Source: Methylacidiphilales bacterium (lineage in GTDB: Bacteria > Verrucomicrobiota > Verrucomicrobiia > Methylacidiphilales > UBA1321). Taken from it: a stretch of DNA of 47,659 bases. Where the stretch lies: NCBI GenBank assembly GCA_021272315.1, contig JAJSLI010000117.1, positions 1 to 47,659 on the forward strand, written 5' to 3'. Both the position numbers and the translations under genes were made by a program. The notes under the pieces were generated by a model. That model was given only the letters and a program-made list of their open reading frames with translations, made no database searches and was not told where the DNA came from. The number at the start of each line of letters is the position of its first letter. The stretch's first letter is position 1. This document shows, piece after piece, positions 1 through 7,015 of this stretch.

Positions 1-546
1 ACCCTCATCGCGCTCAACTCCTCCGGCTTCGCCACCTATGCCACGGACGGCGCGGGGCTCGAAGTCGTGGGCCGTGCTGAATACGACGTCAACAACTCCG
101 CTGACTCCGTCGGCGGTGCGCTCAGCATCAGGGTCCGCCGCGGCGTCTTCAAATACCTGAACTCCAGCCGCAGTTCTGCGGCCTACGCCCTGGCCGCCGG
201 CAATGTCGGCCAGCTCTGCTATGTCGAAAACGAGCAGACCGTCCAGATCGCCGCCGGCAGCACCGACAAGGTCATCGCCGGCGTCTTCCTCGGTCTCGAC
301 ACCGACGGCAAGGCCTGGGTCGATACCCGCCTCGCGCTTTATGAAAGCGCCGAGTCGCTGGCCTTTACCCAGACGCAGGACGCCATCACCGACGACTCCG
401 GCGGCACGGCCCCGACGCCCGCCTCCGGCGTGCTCACCATCGCCGCGATCAGTTCGACTGCGACGGCGGCCAATGCCATCTCGGGACTCATCGCCGAACT
501 CAATAAAGTGAAGGCCGATATCGCCGCCCTCAAAGCTCTTCTCTAA
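1..546 (+). CDS. Phage capsid decoration (cement) protein, DUF2190-like, 5' end missing
   Basis: The reading frame is open from the first base of the window, so the N-terminus lies outside; a GTG at 67 is an internal codon rather than a convincing start. The visible part is about 181 residues, rich in Ala, Gly, Ser and Thr. A segment reading VIAGVFLGLDTDGKAWVDT is typical of small capsid cement proteins (DUF2190 type), which bind the outside of the shell and stabilise it. The C-terminus is a short Ala/Lys/Leu helix. The major capsid gene follows 32 bases downstream, the usual order for decoration and capsid genes. The family call is from motif resemblance and position only. Confidence 0.6.
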   Translation, partial: TLIALNSSGFATYATDGAGLEVVGRAEYDVNNSADSVGGALSIRVRRGVFKYLNSSRSSAAYALAAGNVGQLCYVENEQTVQIAAGSTDKVIAGVFLGLDTDGKAWVDTRLALYESAESLAFTQTQDAITDDSGGTAPTPASGVLTIAAISSTATAANAISGLIAELNKVKADIAALKALL

Positions 547-578
547 CCCACCACTCCACCTAAAAACCGCTACCACCT

Positions 579-1553
579 ATGCAAATAAATCAAGCCAACC
601 TCACCGACCTCTACCGGGGTTACCGCGTTCTTTTCGACGATGCGCTCCAGGGCACCATCCCCGTCTCCGACGACTTTGTCCTGCGCGTACCCTCTGGCAA
701 TAACGAGGAAAAATACGTCTGGCTCGGGGCCATTCCCGGCATGCGCCAGCTCGTCGACGAAATCCAAATCAAGAACCTCGCCGCCTCTGACTGGACCATC
801 GAGAATCTTGAGTTTGAGGACACCGTTGCCGTCCGGCAGCGTGACATCGAGAACGACCGCTACGGCATCTACAACCCATTCTTCACCGCCCTTGGTGAGG
901 CTGCCCGTTACGATCAGGACATCCGTGTCTTCCCGCTCCTGCTGGCCGGGTTCTCCACTCCCGATTACACCGGCTCGAACTTCTTCGCCGCGGACAAGAT
1001 TCGCACCCCCGGTGACAAGGGGTTCACAAACATCTTCGTGACCGGTGGAAATCAGTACGCCAATTCGCCGCTGAGCATCTACAGCTACCGCGCGGCACGG
1101 GCGAACCTGATGAGCCGCGTCAACGCCGCGGGCCGTCCGATGAACCTCGGGCGCAAGCTGGTCCTTGTCGTCGGCGCGGGCCAGGAACCCATCGCCCGGC
1201 AGATCCTCGTCGCCGATACCGTGATCCAGGCCAACGCCGGCAACAGCTCGGTTGCCGCAGTGACCAACATCGACAAGGGCACGGCACAGATCGTGACCAG
1301 CGCCCTGATTGACGCCAGCCCGACGCCCGACGCCTGGTTCCTCCTCGAACTCGGTCTCTCGCTCAAGCCCGTGGCCTGGCAGGTCAACAAGAATCCGGTG
1401 CTCACCGCGTTGACGCAGCCCGATAGCGATCACGTGTTCAAAAAGCACGAGTTCCTCTATCAGGCCTACGGTCGTTACAACGCGGGCTACCTCCTCTCCG
1501 ATCTCGCGTTCGGCAGCGAGGGAACCGGAACCGTCATGACGACCTATCCGTAA
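579..1553 (+). CDS. Major capsid protein, Mu gpT-like
   Basis: 324 residues. The first third resembles the Mu gpT major head subunit family: a WLGAIPGMRQ segment, then a basic and acidic stretch, then EFEDTVAVRQRDIENDRYGI and a GEAARYDQDIRVFPLLLAGF helix, in the order seen in that family. A DYTGSNFFAADK segment matches the family's exposed loop before the insertion domain. It would form the HK97-fold shell of the particle. It follows the decoration protein and precedes a gp36-like gene, as in Mu-like head modules. Start is the ATG at 579; no alternative is needed. Family confidence is high; whether particles are still made is unknown. Confidence 0.85.
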   Translation: MQINQANLTDLYRGYRVLFDDALQGTIPVSDDFVLRVPSGNNEEKYVWLGAIPGMRQLVDEIQIKNLAASDWTIENLEFEDTVAVRQRDIENDRYGIYNPFFTALGEAARYDQDIRVFPLLLAGFSTPDYTGSNFFAADKIRTPGDKGFTNIFVTGGNQYANSPLSIYSYRAARANLMSRVNAAGRPMNLGRKLVLVVGAGQEPIARQILVADTVIQANAGNSSVAAVTNIDKGTAQIVTSALIDASPTPDAWFLLELGLSLKPVAWQVNKNPVLTALTQPDSDHVFKKHEFLYQAYGRYNAGYLLSDLAFGSEGTGTVMTTYP

Positions 1554-1619
1554 ACAACCAGCGGCGGCTTCTTCGTTTGTTACTCAGAACAGGCGAAGAC
1601 CGCCGCCCTATTTACCACC

Positions 1620-2060
1620 ATGTCACAATACGTCCAACAATCCGATCTCTCCGGGCTTATCCCCGCGGAGTTCTTCACGCAGGCGCTGGACGACGTCAAC
1701 GCCGGAGTCATCGACAACGCGCTCTTCACCAAGATCGCGACCGATGCCTCTGGCGTGATCGACGGGTTGCTCGGCACGCGCGTCTCGGTGCCGTTCCAGC
1801 CCGACGAAAATGGCAATTATCCGCCCTTTGTCTTTAACGCCTGCAAAAAGCTCGTCGCCGAACAGCTCTACAAGCGCCGCGGCATTGCCGACGACAAAAA
1901 CCCGTTCACCAAAGAGTGCGACACGTTCCGCGACCTGATGAACAAGATGGCTCTCGGCACCGTCCCGATCGATCCCTCCATCCAACGCAAGGATCCGAGC
2001 GCCTCAATCATCAGTGAGCGCGCCCGGACTGTCCCGCGCGGCAACATCATTTCCTGCTGA
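1620..2060 (+). CDS. Phage gp36-like head-tail connector (DUF1320 type)
   Basis: 146 residues. The N-terminal part (QSDLSGLIPAEFFTQALDD) and the central ASGVIDGLLGTRVSVPF, followed by a helix VFNACKKLVAEQLYKRRG, match the layout of Mu gp36-type proteins: a short N-terminal helix, an Asp-Gly-Leu-Leu turn with Arg and Pro, then a helical bundle. These are thought to act in head completion or head-tail joining. It lies directly after the capsid gene, the expected place. Its stop at 2060 is followed two bases later by the next ATG, so the two are likely translated together. Confidence 0.7.
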   Translation: MSQYVQQSDLSGLIPAEFFTQALDDVNAGVIDNALFTKIATDASGVIDGLLGTRVSVPFQPDENGNYPPFVFNACKKLVAEQLYKRRGIADDKNPFTKECDTFRDLMNKMALGTVPIDPSIQRKDPSASIISERARTVPRGNIISC

Positions 2061-2062
2061 CC

Positions 2063-2566
2063 ATGCCTCCGCTTACCATCACACAAATCCTGACGGCGCT
2101 CTATCTCGCGTTGCAGACTTGGTCCACGAACCAGCAGATTGGCGCGCAAGTCACCATTGCGCGCGACCCCTTCCACGTTCTTGAAATTCTCGCCTCGTCC
2201 CCGGCGACGTTCCGCCTGGTCGTTCACTGGGCGGGCGATCACAATATCTCCGACGTCGACGAACTGCCGCTGTCGGAAAACGAGATGCAAGTCATCCTCA
2301 GCTACAATCTTGGCCTCACCTCGCAACCCGACCTGGCGCTGATTTCCGGCCCGCAAAACCGCCCCGGCGTTCTCGACCAGGTTGATTCGTTACGCAGCTT
2401 TATTCTCAGCGTCCAATACCCGACGGTGCAAACCGGCACCTACGCCGTCTATGGCGGCACGAAGCCGTTTGTCACGCCCGAGGGTATCCCGCTCGCCGCC
2501 TACGTCCTCACCTTCAAACTCAAAGCTGCCGTTAACGTCAGCCAAGTCCCAACCCCCATCTCATAA
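2063..2566 (+). CDS. Phage head-tail junction or tail completion protein candidate
   Basis: 167 residues, no family recognised with certainty. It begins two bases after the stop of the gp36-like gene, so it is part of the same translational unit. By position it corresponds to the gp37 / tail-terminator slot of Mu-like and siphovirus modules. The protein is mixed alpha/beta, with a hydrophobic N-terminal helix (ILTALYLALQTW) and a beta-rich C-terminal half. No catalytic motif or membrane segment is seen. The function is inferred from gene order alone. Confidence 0.5.
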   Translation: MPPLTITQILTALYLALQTWSTNQQIGAQVTIARDPFHVLEILASSPATFRLVVHWAGDHNISDVDELPLSENEMQVILSYNLGLTSQPDLALISGPQNRPGVLDQVDSLRSFILSVQYPTVQTGTYAVYGGTKPFVTPEGIPLAAYVLTFKLKAAVNVSQVPTPIS

Positions 2567-2569
2567 TCT

Positions 2570-2932
2570 ATGCCCACCACACCCACAATCCAAGGCCAGT
2601 CGGCCTATTGGGGCATCCCGTCCGGAACCTACGGCGCGGGTGTTGTCACCCGAATTATTCGCGATCTCGACGGCGAAACCGCCTTCCTCTACGACGGCAA
2701 CGGCTACACTATCTCCGAGATCCTCTACGACGACAAGGAGACGTTCACCGTTGAGCTGGTGATGGACTCAGTCAACTTCCCCTTCAGTGCGCTGCCGACG
2801 CGTGGCACCGTCATCACCATCGATGGCGTCGCCACCTGCATCGCGCAGAAGCGGGGCATCACCTACGAGCAAAAGGGCTGGCGCACGGCGAACATTACCG
2901 CCGTGAGTTTCGCCAACCTCACGCCGTCGTAA
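2570..2932 (+). CDS. Small phage tail protein candidate
   Basis: 120 residues, starting three bases after the previous stop. Predicted beta-rich, with short strands separated by Gly and Asp turns (TRGTVITIDGVATCIAQ, GWRTANITAVSFANL). The position between a connector-like gene and the tail assembly chaperone is where siphovirus-type modules carry the tail tube or a head-tail joining protein. The alternating hydrophobic pattern would suit a tube-type beta sandwich, but no family motif can be named. Function remains inference from context. Confidence 0.45.
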   Translation: MPTTPTIQGQSAYWGIPSGTYGAGVVTRIIRDLDGETAFLYDGNGYTISEILYDDKETFTVELVMDSVNFPFSALPTRGTVITIDGVATCIAQKRGITYEQKGWRTANITAVSFANLTPS

Positions 2933-2965
2933 CGGCGGCGCGCAAGGACACACGAAAGGACCGCC

Positions 2966-3496
2966 ATGCCCGATCCAGAATCATCCGCTGCGGCGCAACC
3001 CGTGGGATTTGCCACGCCCGAGGAGGCCCTTGCCTCGACGCGGTCGCTCCGGGAAAAACTCGCCCGCGTCGCGGACAGGACACCGTCGACCGTCGTCGAC
3101 GCTTTTGCGCCCGATCCGCTCGATGTCGCCGGGATTGAGCTCAAGCCGATCCGGATGCGCACCTGGCTCTGCCTCGAGAAGATCGATTCGCCCTTTATCC
3201 ACGGCGCCGGCGGCGAGGTCACCATCGAGGATCTGCTTCGCGCGCTTTACGTCATCACGCAGCCCGCCGCGGAGGTTCGCGCAGCCTTGCGCGGCGGCGA
3301 GGCCGCGCTAAGCGAGGCCGTCGACGCGTTCGCCGAGCGCATTCCGCTCGTCGCGCTGCCGCAGATCACCGCGAAGCTGGCCGGGCATCTTGCCGCCGAG
3401 TTTTCACCCAGGGCCGACTTGGTCCGCGACGAGGAAGGAAGCGGTACCGGCCCAAAACCGCCAGCGTTCTCGGCAACGGCGCCGGGAGCTGGCTGA
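2966..3496 (+). CDS. Tail assembly chaperone, upstream (G-like) product
   Basis: 176 residues when read without frameshift. The N-terminal part is Ala/Pro-rich, then a helical core (LKPIRMRTWLCLEKIDSPF, EDLLRALYVITQPAAEVRAA) typical of tail assembly chaperones that bind the tape measure protein before tube assembly. In many long-tailed phages this gene is expressed as two products through a -1 frameshift. Here the frame carries a canonical heptamer at 3451-3457 shortly before its TGA stop at 3494, and the -1 frame then encodes a sensible extension. A purine-rich stretch precedes the ATG. The chaperone call rests on position, size and the frameshift. Confidence 0.7.
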   Translation: MPDPESSAAAQPVGFATPEEALASTRSLREKLARVADRTPSTVVDAFAPDPLDVAGIELKPIRMRTWLCLEKIDSPFIHGAGGEVTIEDLLRALYVITQPAAEVRAALRGGEAALSEAVDAFAERIPLVALPQITAKLAGHLAAEFSPRADLVRDEEGSGTGPKPPAFSATAPGAG

Positions 3497-3669
3497 CCCT
3501 GCTCGACTGCATCATGAGCGAGTACTCCCTGCCACTGGACCTTGGGGATGGTGTTCCCGGTTCCGCCATGGAAATGCCCGTGCGCCAGGCGCTTTGCCTG
3601 CACGCCGTCATCGCGTTGCGTCACGGCTGGAGTTGGGCAAGCCCAAGCTACGCCCAGAGAGATTTATGA
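2966..3669 (+). CDS. Tail assembly chaperone, frameshifted fusion (G-GT-like) product
   Basis: If ribosomes slip at 3451-3457, the first 164 residues of the upstream product are joined to 70 more read in the -1 frame. The extension begins ThrAlaSerValLeuGly and contains SWLTLLDCIMSEYSLPLDL, MEMPVRQALCLHAVIALRHG and a final SWASPSYAQRDL. This is ordinary protein composition, unlike the Arg/Pro-rich text in the third frame. Total length is about 234 residues. Its TGA (3667-3669) overlaps the ATG of the next gene at 3666, which supports translation of this frame right to its end. In known phages the fusion form recruits the tube subunit while the short form coats the tape measure. Confidence 0.68.
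3451..3457 (+). promoter_or_regulatory. Programmed -1 ribosomal frameshift site (slippery heptamer CCCAAAA)
   Basis: In the frame of the upstream gene the codons are CCA AAA, preceded by C, which is exactly X XXY YYZ with X = C, Y = A and Z = A. Slipping one base back gives CCC AAA, so both tRNAs can re-pair at their first two positions. The site lies 36 bases before the zero-frame stop. The downstream -1 frame stays open for 70 codons. The sequence is seen directly; its use is inferred from the family. Confidence 0.72.
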
Positions 3670-4181
3670 GCACCTCGATTTACGACACGAAGATGACGCT
3701 GGACGACTCCGGCTTCCTCGCCGCCATGGAAAAGGCCCGGGAAGCCGCGGACAAATCGATCAGCATGATGAGCGCCATCGGCGAGAGTATCGGCGGCCTG
3801 GGCGCAAAGGTTGCCGGTTTGTCGGCGCCGGGGATCGGAGCCTTTGCCGGGAATATCAAGGGCGCAATGAAACAGGCGCGGCAGGCCTCGCCGCCGGTCT
3901 CGACCCTGGAGGAACTTCGGCAGGTCTTCCAGCGTTCCGGGGTTTCGGGCAAGGACATGGGCGGGAGGAAGACGGCGCCGCTCGATCATTTCAAAACACA
4001 CGACGCGGACCGCCTGGCCAAGCTCGGCCTCTTCATCGGCGGCGCGCCGCAGACGCCCGGCATCAGCGAGGCGCGCCGCACGGCCACCGCGACCGAGGCG
4101 ATGAAAAAGGGAATCGATAAACTCGTCCAGGGCCTGCCCAAGATCGGCCTCAACACCGGCGGCGTCGCCCACTTCGCCTGA
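3666..4181 (+). CDS. Putative very short tape measure protein
   Basis: 171 residues, starting at an ATG that overlaps the TGA of the chaperone fusion (ATGA). This is the tape-measure slot. The N-terminal 60 residues (TLDDSGFLAAMEKAREAADK, then Gly/Ala-rich helix) resemble the start of tail tape measures, which bind the chaperones as a long helix. The rest is helical with Lys, Ala and Gly. Normal tape measures are several hundred to over a thousand residues, and length sets tail length, so this one would allow only a very short tail, or it is a remnant. A palindromic repeat begins 11 bases after its stop, so an insertion or deletion may have cut the gene. Confidence 0.5.
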   Translation: MSTSIYDTKMTLDDSGFLAAMEKAREAADKSISMMSAIGESIGGLGAKVAGLSAPGIGAFAGNIKGAMKQARQASPPVSTLEELRQVFQRSGVSGKDMGGRKTAPLDHFKTHDADRLAKLGLFIGGAPQTPGISEARRTATATEAMKKGIDKLVQGLPKIGLNTGGVAHFA

Positions 4182-4191
4182 TGAAACCGAT

Positions 4192-4295
4192 TTCGCACGG
4201 AGGACTGAAAAGGACTGAAGAGAAAAAACCAATGAAAATCCCGATTTTACAAATTGTAAAAAACCTCTTCCCCCCTCTTCGGCCCTCCGTGCGAA
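4192..4295 (+). repeat. Long imperfect palindrome, copy 1 (about 104 bp)
   Basis: The left arm TTCGCACGGAGGACTGAA and the right arm ending CTTCGGCCCTCCGTGCGAA are near-perfect reverse complements around an AT-rich middle. GGACTGAA is repeated twice within the left arm. A second copy with the same arms lies at 5142-5236. It fills nearly the whole gap between two tail genes and could fold as a long hairpin in RNA or DNA. Confidence 0.85.
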
Positions 4296-4315
4296 CCATC
4301 CGAACCCCTTAATTT

Positions 4316-5137
4316 ATGCCCGCGCAAACACCAGTCTGGCTTGGCAGCACGGCGATCACCGAGTGTCCCGACTCGCCGCAGTGGTCCTGGGACGCCAACC
4401 GCATCAGCGTCACGCGCCACTACGAGGGGCCGATCGACGCCATCATGCAGAACCAGCCGGTCAACGGCCAGGCCTGGCAGGACATCCCGCCGGCCGTGCT
4501 CATCACCCGGTTCTCCGTCACGCCCAAGCCGGGCGGCATCGGCCACATCGAGGTCTACGGCGAAACTCCCGGCACCGGCAACTCCGCCACGCCCACTTAC
4601 GAGATCGAGTGGGTCGAGGTCGACCGCCCGCTGATCATGAATCCCATCTTCGCCGTCGGCGGCGGTGGAACCTACGAACTCACCGCCCAGGACGTGGCGA
4701 TGATCGGCAAGTGGGAAGAGGAGGACAATTTCGTGCTCAAGACGGCCTACCAATACAAGGTGCCGCAGGACAACACCAATCCCGGCACTGGCGACGCCGC
4801 GCCCACGTCGACCACCACGGTCAACGGCGTCACCTTCAACGTCTACACGCTATCGGCCAACGCCCAGGCTTACGCCGCCAAGCGGCTCAAGGGCATCGAG
4901 TCCTACCGCCTCTGGGCGCCGGTGGCGCGGCAGACCATCGAGAGCTACGACCTGCCCAGCGCGAATCCCTGCGGCGTGATCGAGGCGCCCCCGAGCGCGA
5001 TTGGCGCGCCGTCGGGCTACACCTACCAGCGCAGCGCCCAGCGCGCCACCAAGACCGGTCGCTGGGGCAAGTGGCAGCAGCAGCAGGAATGGCAGGGCGC
5101 GGACACCATCGATACGGACCTTTACCCGAGCGCCTGA
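4316..5137 (+). CDS. Unknown phage tail-module protein
   Basis: 273 residues, not recognised. Mostly beta-rich and acidic with Gly/Thr/Pro turns in the first 170 residues. A Lys/Arg/Gln-rich tail (SAQRATKTGRWGKWQQQQEW) follows, with Trp and Gln clusters. No membrane segment or signal peptide. It sits between two copies of the same palindrome, downstream of the tape-measure candidate, where distal tail or baseplate proteins are expected. Start ATG at 4316 is close after the repeat. Function is inferred only from the neighbourhood. Confidence 0.5.
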   Translation: MPAQTPVWLGSTAITECPDSPQWSWDANRISVTRHYEGPIDAIMQNQPVNGQAWQDIPPAVLITRFSVTPKPGGIGHIEVYGETPGTGNSATPTYEIEWVEVDRPLIMNPIFAVGGGGTYELTAQDVAMIGKWEEEDNFVLKTAYQYKVPQDNTNPGTGDAAPTSTTTVNGVTFNVYTLSANAQAYAAKRLKGIESYRLWAPVARQTIESYDLPSANPCGVIEAPPSAIGAPSGYTYQRSAQRATKTGRWGKWQQQQEWQGADTIDTDLYPSA

Positions 5138-5141
5138 TGAT

Positions 5142-5236
5142 TTCGCACGGAGCATTGCAAAGGGCTGAAGAGTTTGGGGTTTCTGAAAACCAAAAAGCGT
5201 TCCTCTCTGTCAGTCCTCTTCGGCCCTCCGTGCGAA
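5142..5236 (+). repeat. Long imperfect palindrome, copy 2 (about 95 bp)
   Basis: Same arms as 4192-4295: TTCGCACGGAG on the left, CTCTTCGGCCCTCCGTGCGAA on the right, with a different centre. The left arm again carries GGGCTGAAGAG, pairing with CTCTTCGGCCC. It begins four bases after the stop of the preceding gene and ends ten bases before the next ATG. Confidence 0.85.
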
Positions 5237-5246
5237 CTTGATTCTT

Positions 5247-5873
5247 ATGCTCTACCTCCCGCCCGACCCCAAGCCCGGCGAGCCGATCCGCGCCGACACG
5301 CTCACGGCCATCCTCAAGTACATCCGCCAGATCACGCCGCGCAGCTCGGGCACGTGCAACGTCCAGACCGGCGCGGGCGGTTCGACCTTCCGCCCGATCT
5401 TCCCCGGACGCCTGGCGCGGCTGCTCAGCGGCGCGCTGGCGTGGCCGTTCGAGGTTTACGACGCCTCGAGCGGCGGGACGCTCCAGGTGCGGATCAACTC
5501 GGGCGACGGCCAGGCGGGACAGATCAACAGCCAGCCCGCGCTGGTGAACGGCAACCCGATCACCACGCCGGTCGCGCCGGCGACCGCGCCGCTGCTGGCC
5601 GCGGGAACGGGCTACGTTTACATCAAAGTTTGGCTCAATTCGGACGGCTCTCTGAACACGGGCGGCGGCGGCGGGACGGGCGTGGACATTATCTTCTCGG
5701 CCTCGGCGCTGGCGAACCTGGACACGGCCACACCGCCGACGTTCGCGCTGCAGCTCATCGCGCAACTGACGCAGGTGGAAAGCGGAACGTCCGCCAGCCT
5801 CGCCGTGAGCAATTCGACGAACACGGGCTTTTCCACGTTCCAACTTTGCGGCGGTTCAGCCCTCTTCTGGTGA
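5247..5873 (+). CDS. Unknown phage tail-module protein
   Basis: 208 residues from the ATG at 5247; a TTG nine bases upstream at 5238 is an alternative. The N-terminus (LPPDPKPGEPIRADTLTAIL) looks like the start of small verrucomicrobial prophage proteins, with a helix LTAILKYIRQITPR. The rest is beta-rich with a poly-Gly stretch (TGGGGGTG) before a final strand-rich domain. No motif names its role. Its place between tail genes suggests a baseplate or fibre-associated component. Confidence 0.5.
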   Translation: MLYLPPDPKPGEPIRADTLTAILKYIRQITPRSSGTCNVQTGAGGSTFRPIFPGRLARLLSGALAWPFEVYDASSGGTLQVRINSGDGQAGQINSQPALVNGNPITTPVAPATAPLLAAGTGYVYIKVWLNSDGSLNTGGGGGTGVDIIFSASALANLDTATPPTFALQLIAQLTQVESGTSASLAVSNSTNTGFSTFQLCGGSALFW

Positions 5874-5878
5874 ATTGA

Positions 5879-5978
5879 GTTTAGACATGATTAACAGGAT
5901 TCACAAGATGAGGACTGAGCAACGCCAGGCTTCCCGCTGCCTTTCCCTAATGCCATTAATCGTGTTAATCCCGTCAAA
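5879..5978 (+). repeat. Interrupted palindrome of the GATTAACAGGATT type
   Basis: The left arm GTTTAGACATGATTAACAGG and the right arm AATCGTGTTAATCCCGTC are complementary over most of their length, with about 55 bases between. Its right half (GCCTTTCCC through TTAATCCCGTC) recurs at 6965-7007. It fills the gap between two structural genes. Confidence 0.7.
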
Positions 5979-5984
5979 AAAGTC

Positions 5985-6557
5985 ATGAGCCGACCGGGAT
6001 TCAGCGGGATGTGCAACCAGCCGTTCAACGGCAAGAAGCTATCGAGCGTCGCAATTTCGTTCACGGCGACGGCGGGCAACACCGGCGATTTTACGGGCAC
6101 CGGATCGGGCTCGGGCAGCGCGACCTGGCCGCGCGACGATACGTTTCCCTGCTGGCAGACCGGTCCCGATTACCCCAGCGGCTATCCGCAGCCGAGCGTG
6201 GCGGTGAATAAATTCGCGGATTGCATTTCGGCGTGCTGCCCGCAATCGCCCGATGTCTTTCTCAGCCCGAATGCGCAGACGGTGGGGAGCTGGACCTGCA
6301 CGCCCGCGTCCGGTCCGCCGGTCACGGGGAATTGGGCGCTTTACTGGTTGATCGACGCCGATACGGAGAACCCGGGCAAATACCTGATCCAGGTCGGGGC
6401 GAACGTGCTGGGCGCGGGCGGTCCGTCGTGCTGGGTGACGAGCGACCTGGTTTGGTCCGTGGACAACATCGCGCCGGAGGATTTGATCGGGTCGCATGAA
6501 ATTTCGGTGAGCAACGACGATGGGGGAAGCTCGACCTGCACGGTGGTGATTTCATGA
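5985..6557 (+). CDS. Unknown Cys-containing phage-module protein
   Basis: 190 residues, not recognised. It has eight or more cysteines, including FADCISACCPQSPD and a late GGPSCWVTSD, plus many Gly, Ser and Thr residues and several Trp. The sequence looks like a beta-sandwich structural or appendage protein rather than an enzyme. Its TGA overlaps the ATG of the next gene (ATGA at 6554-6557), so the two are coupled. The start ATG lies just after the right arm of a palindrome. Confidence 0.5.
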   Translation: MSRPGFSGMCNQPFNGKKLSSVAISFTATAGNTGDFTGTGSGSGSATWPRDDTFPCWQTGPDYPSGYPQPSVAVNKFADCISACCPQSPDVFLSPNAQTVGSWTCTPASGPPVTGNWALYWLIDADTENPGKYLIQVGANVLGAGGPSCWVTSDLVWSVDNIAPEDLIGSHEISVSNDDGGSSTCTVVIS

Positions 6558-6802
6558 AGATCACGTATCAGCGCACCGCGCCGGATGGGGCGAAGGGGCC
6601 GGTGATTGTGGTAACCATCCCTCTGGTAGCAGCCGCACGCCGGGCGGCTGTTGATCGTTTCCGCCGGCCAGCGTCCGGCGGCTACCAGGCGAAGCGAATC
6701 GATCAGATGAGCAACGCGGAGCTGAAGGCGGAGTTGAAGCGAAGGCTGCCGTGCTGCGGGACTGCGCCCGAGGAATTAGCGCGAAGTGCAACTTCGCGAT
6801 GA
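6554..6802 (+). CDS. Small hypothetical protein built partly from repeats
   Basis: 82 residues, coupled to the previous gene by an ATGA overlap. Residues about 24-45 are encoded by a palindromic repeat (6623-6688), which gives an Arg/Ala-rich stretch. The segment after it (QMSNAELKAELKRRL) is a plausible short helix and may be the original protein. The last residues (ARSATSR) come from another repeat hairpin at 6779-6798. The gene looks like a small phage protein into which dispersed repeats have inserted in frame, and it may be non-functional. Confidence 0.4.
   Translation: MKITYQRTAPDGAKGPVIVVTIPLVAAARRAAVDRFRRPASGGYQAKRIDQMSNAELKAELKRRLPCCGTAPEELARSATSR
6623..6688 (+). repeat. Palindromic repeat inside a small gene
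   Basis: CTGGTAGC at the left end pairs with GCTACCAG at the right end; the adjoining GCCGC/GCGGC runs extend the stem, and the centre contains further Gly-Cys-rich inverted blocks. The reading frame passes through it without a stop. Confidence 0.65.
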
Positions 6803-6833
6803 GCAAGGGCGCTCCCAAATGAAATTTGGGAGC
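6779..6833 (+). repeat. Two adjacent hairpins of the CTCCCAA...TTGGGAG family
   Basis: GCGCGAAGTGCAACTTCGCG (6779-6798) is followed by GCTCCCAAATG and its mirror ATTTGGGAGC (6811-6833). Both have the same design as the four hairpins at 7748-7858, so they belong to one dispersed family. The 6803-7015 gap otherwise holds only the partial repeat at 6965-7007; no gene is seen there. Confidence 0.8.
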
Positions 6834-6964
6834 GAGAGGCCGCGAAGACAGGCGGCAAAAGAAAAAACGGCGCCTATCGCGTTAGCCGCGCAGGACGCCA
6901 AGACAGCCATTCCCTCACACCCTTAACCTCACCCCGTTAATTCCGCAATTCCGTCCATGCCTCC

Positions 6965-7007
6965 TGCCTTTCCCCCATCGCGTTAATCTTATTAATCCCG
7001 TCTAAAA
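6965..7007 (+). repeat. Half copy of the GATTAAC-type palindrome
   Basis: TGCCTTTCCC, then CGTTAATC and TTAATCCCGTCTAAAAT, align with the right half of the palindrome at 5879-5978. No matching left arm is found upstream, so this is a partial copy directly in front of the next gene. Confidence 0.6.
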
Positions 7008-7015
7008 TTCTCCCC

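Noticed and set aside
3390..3665. Upstream extension of the tape-measure frame
   Set aside because: The extension is Arg/Pro-rich and overlaps the chaperone frames. The ATG at 3666, overlapping the TGA of the frameshifted product, is the better start.
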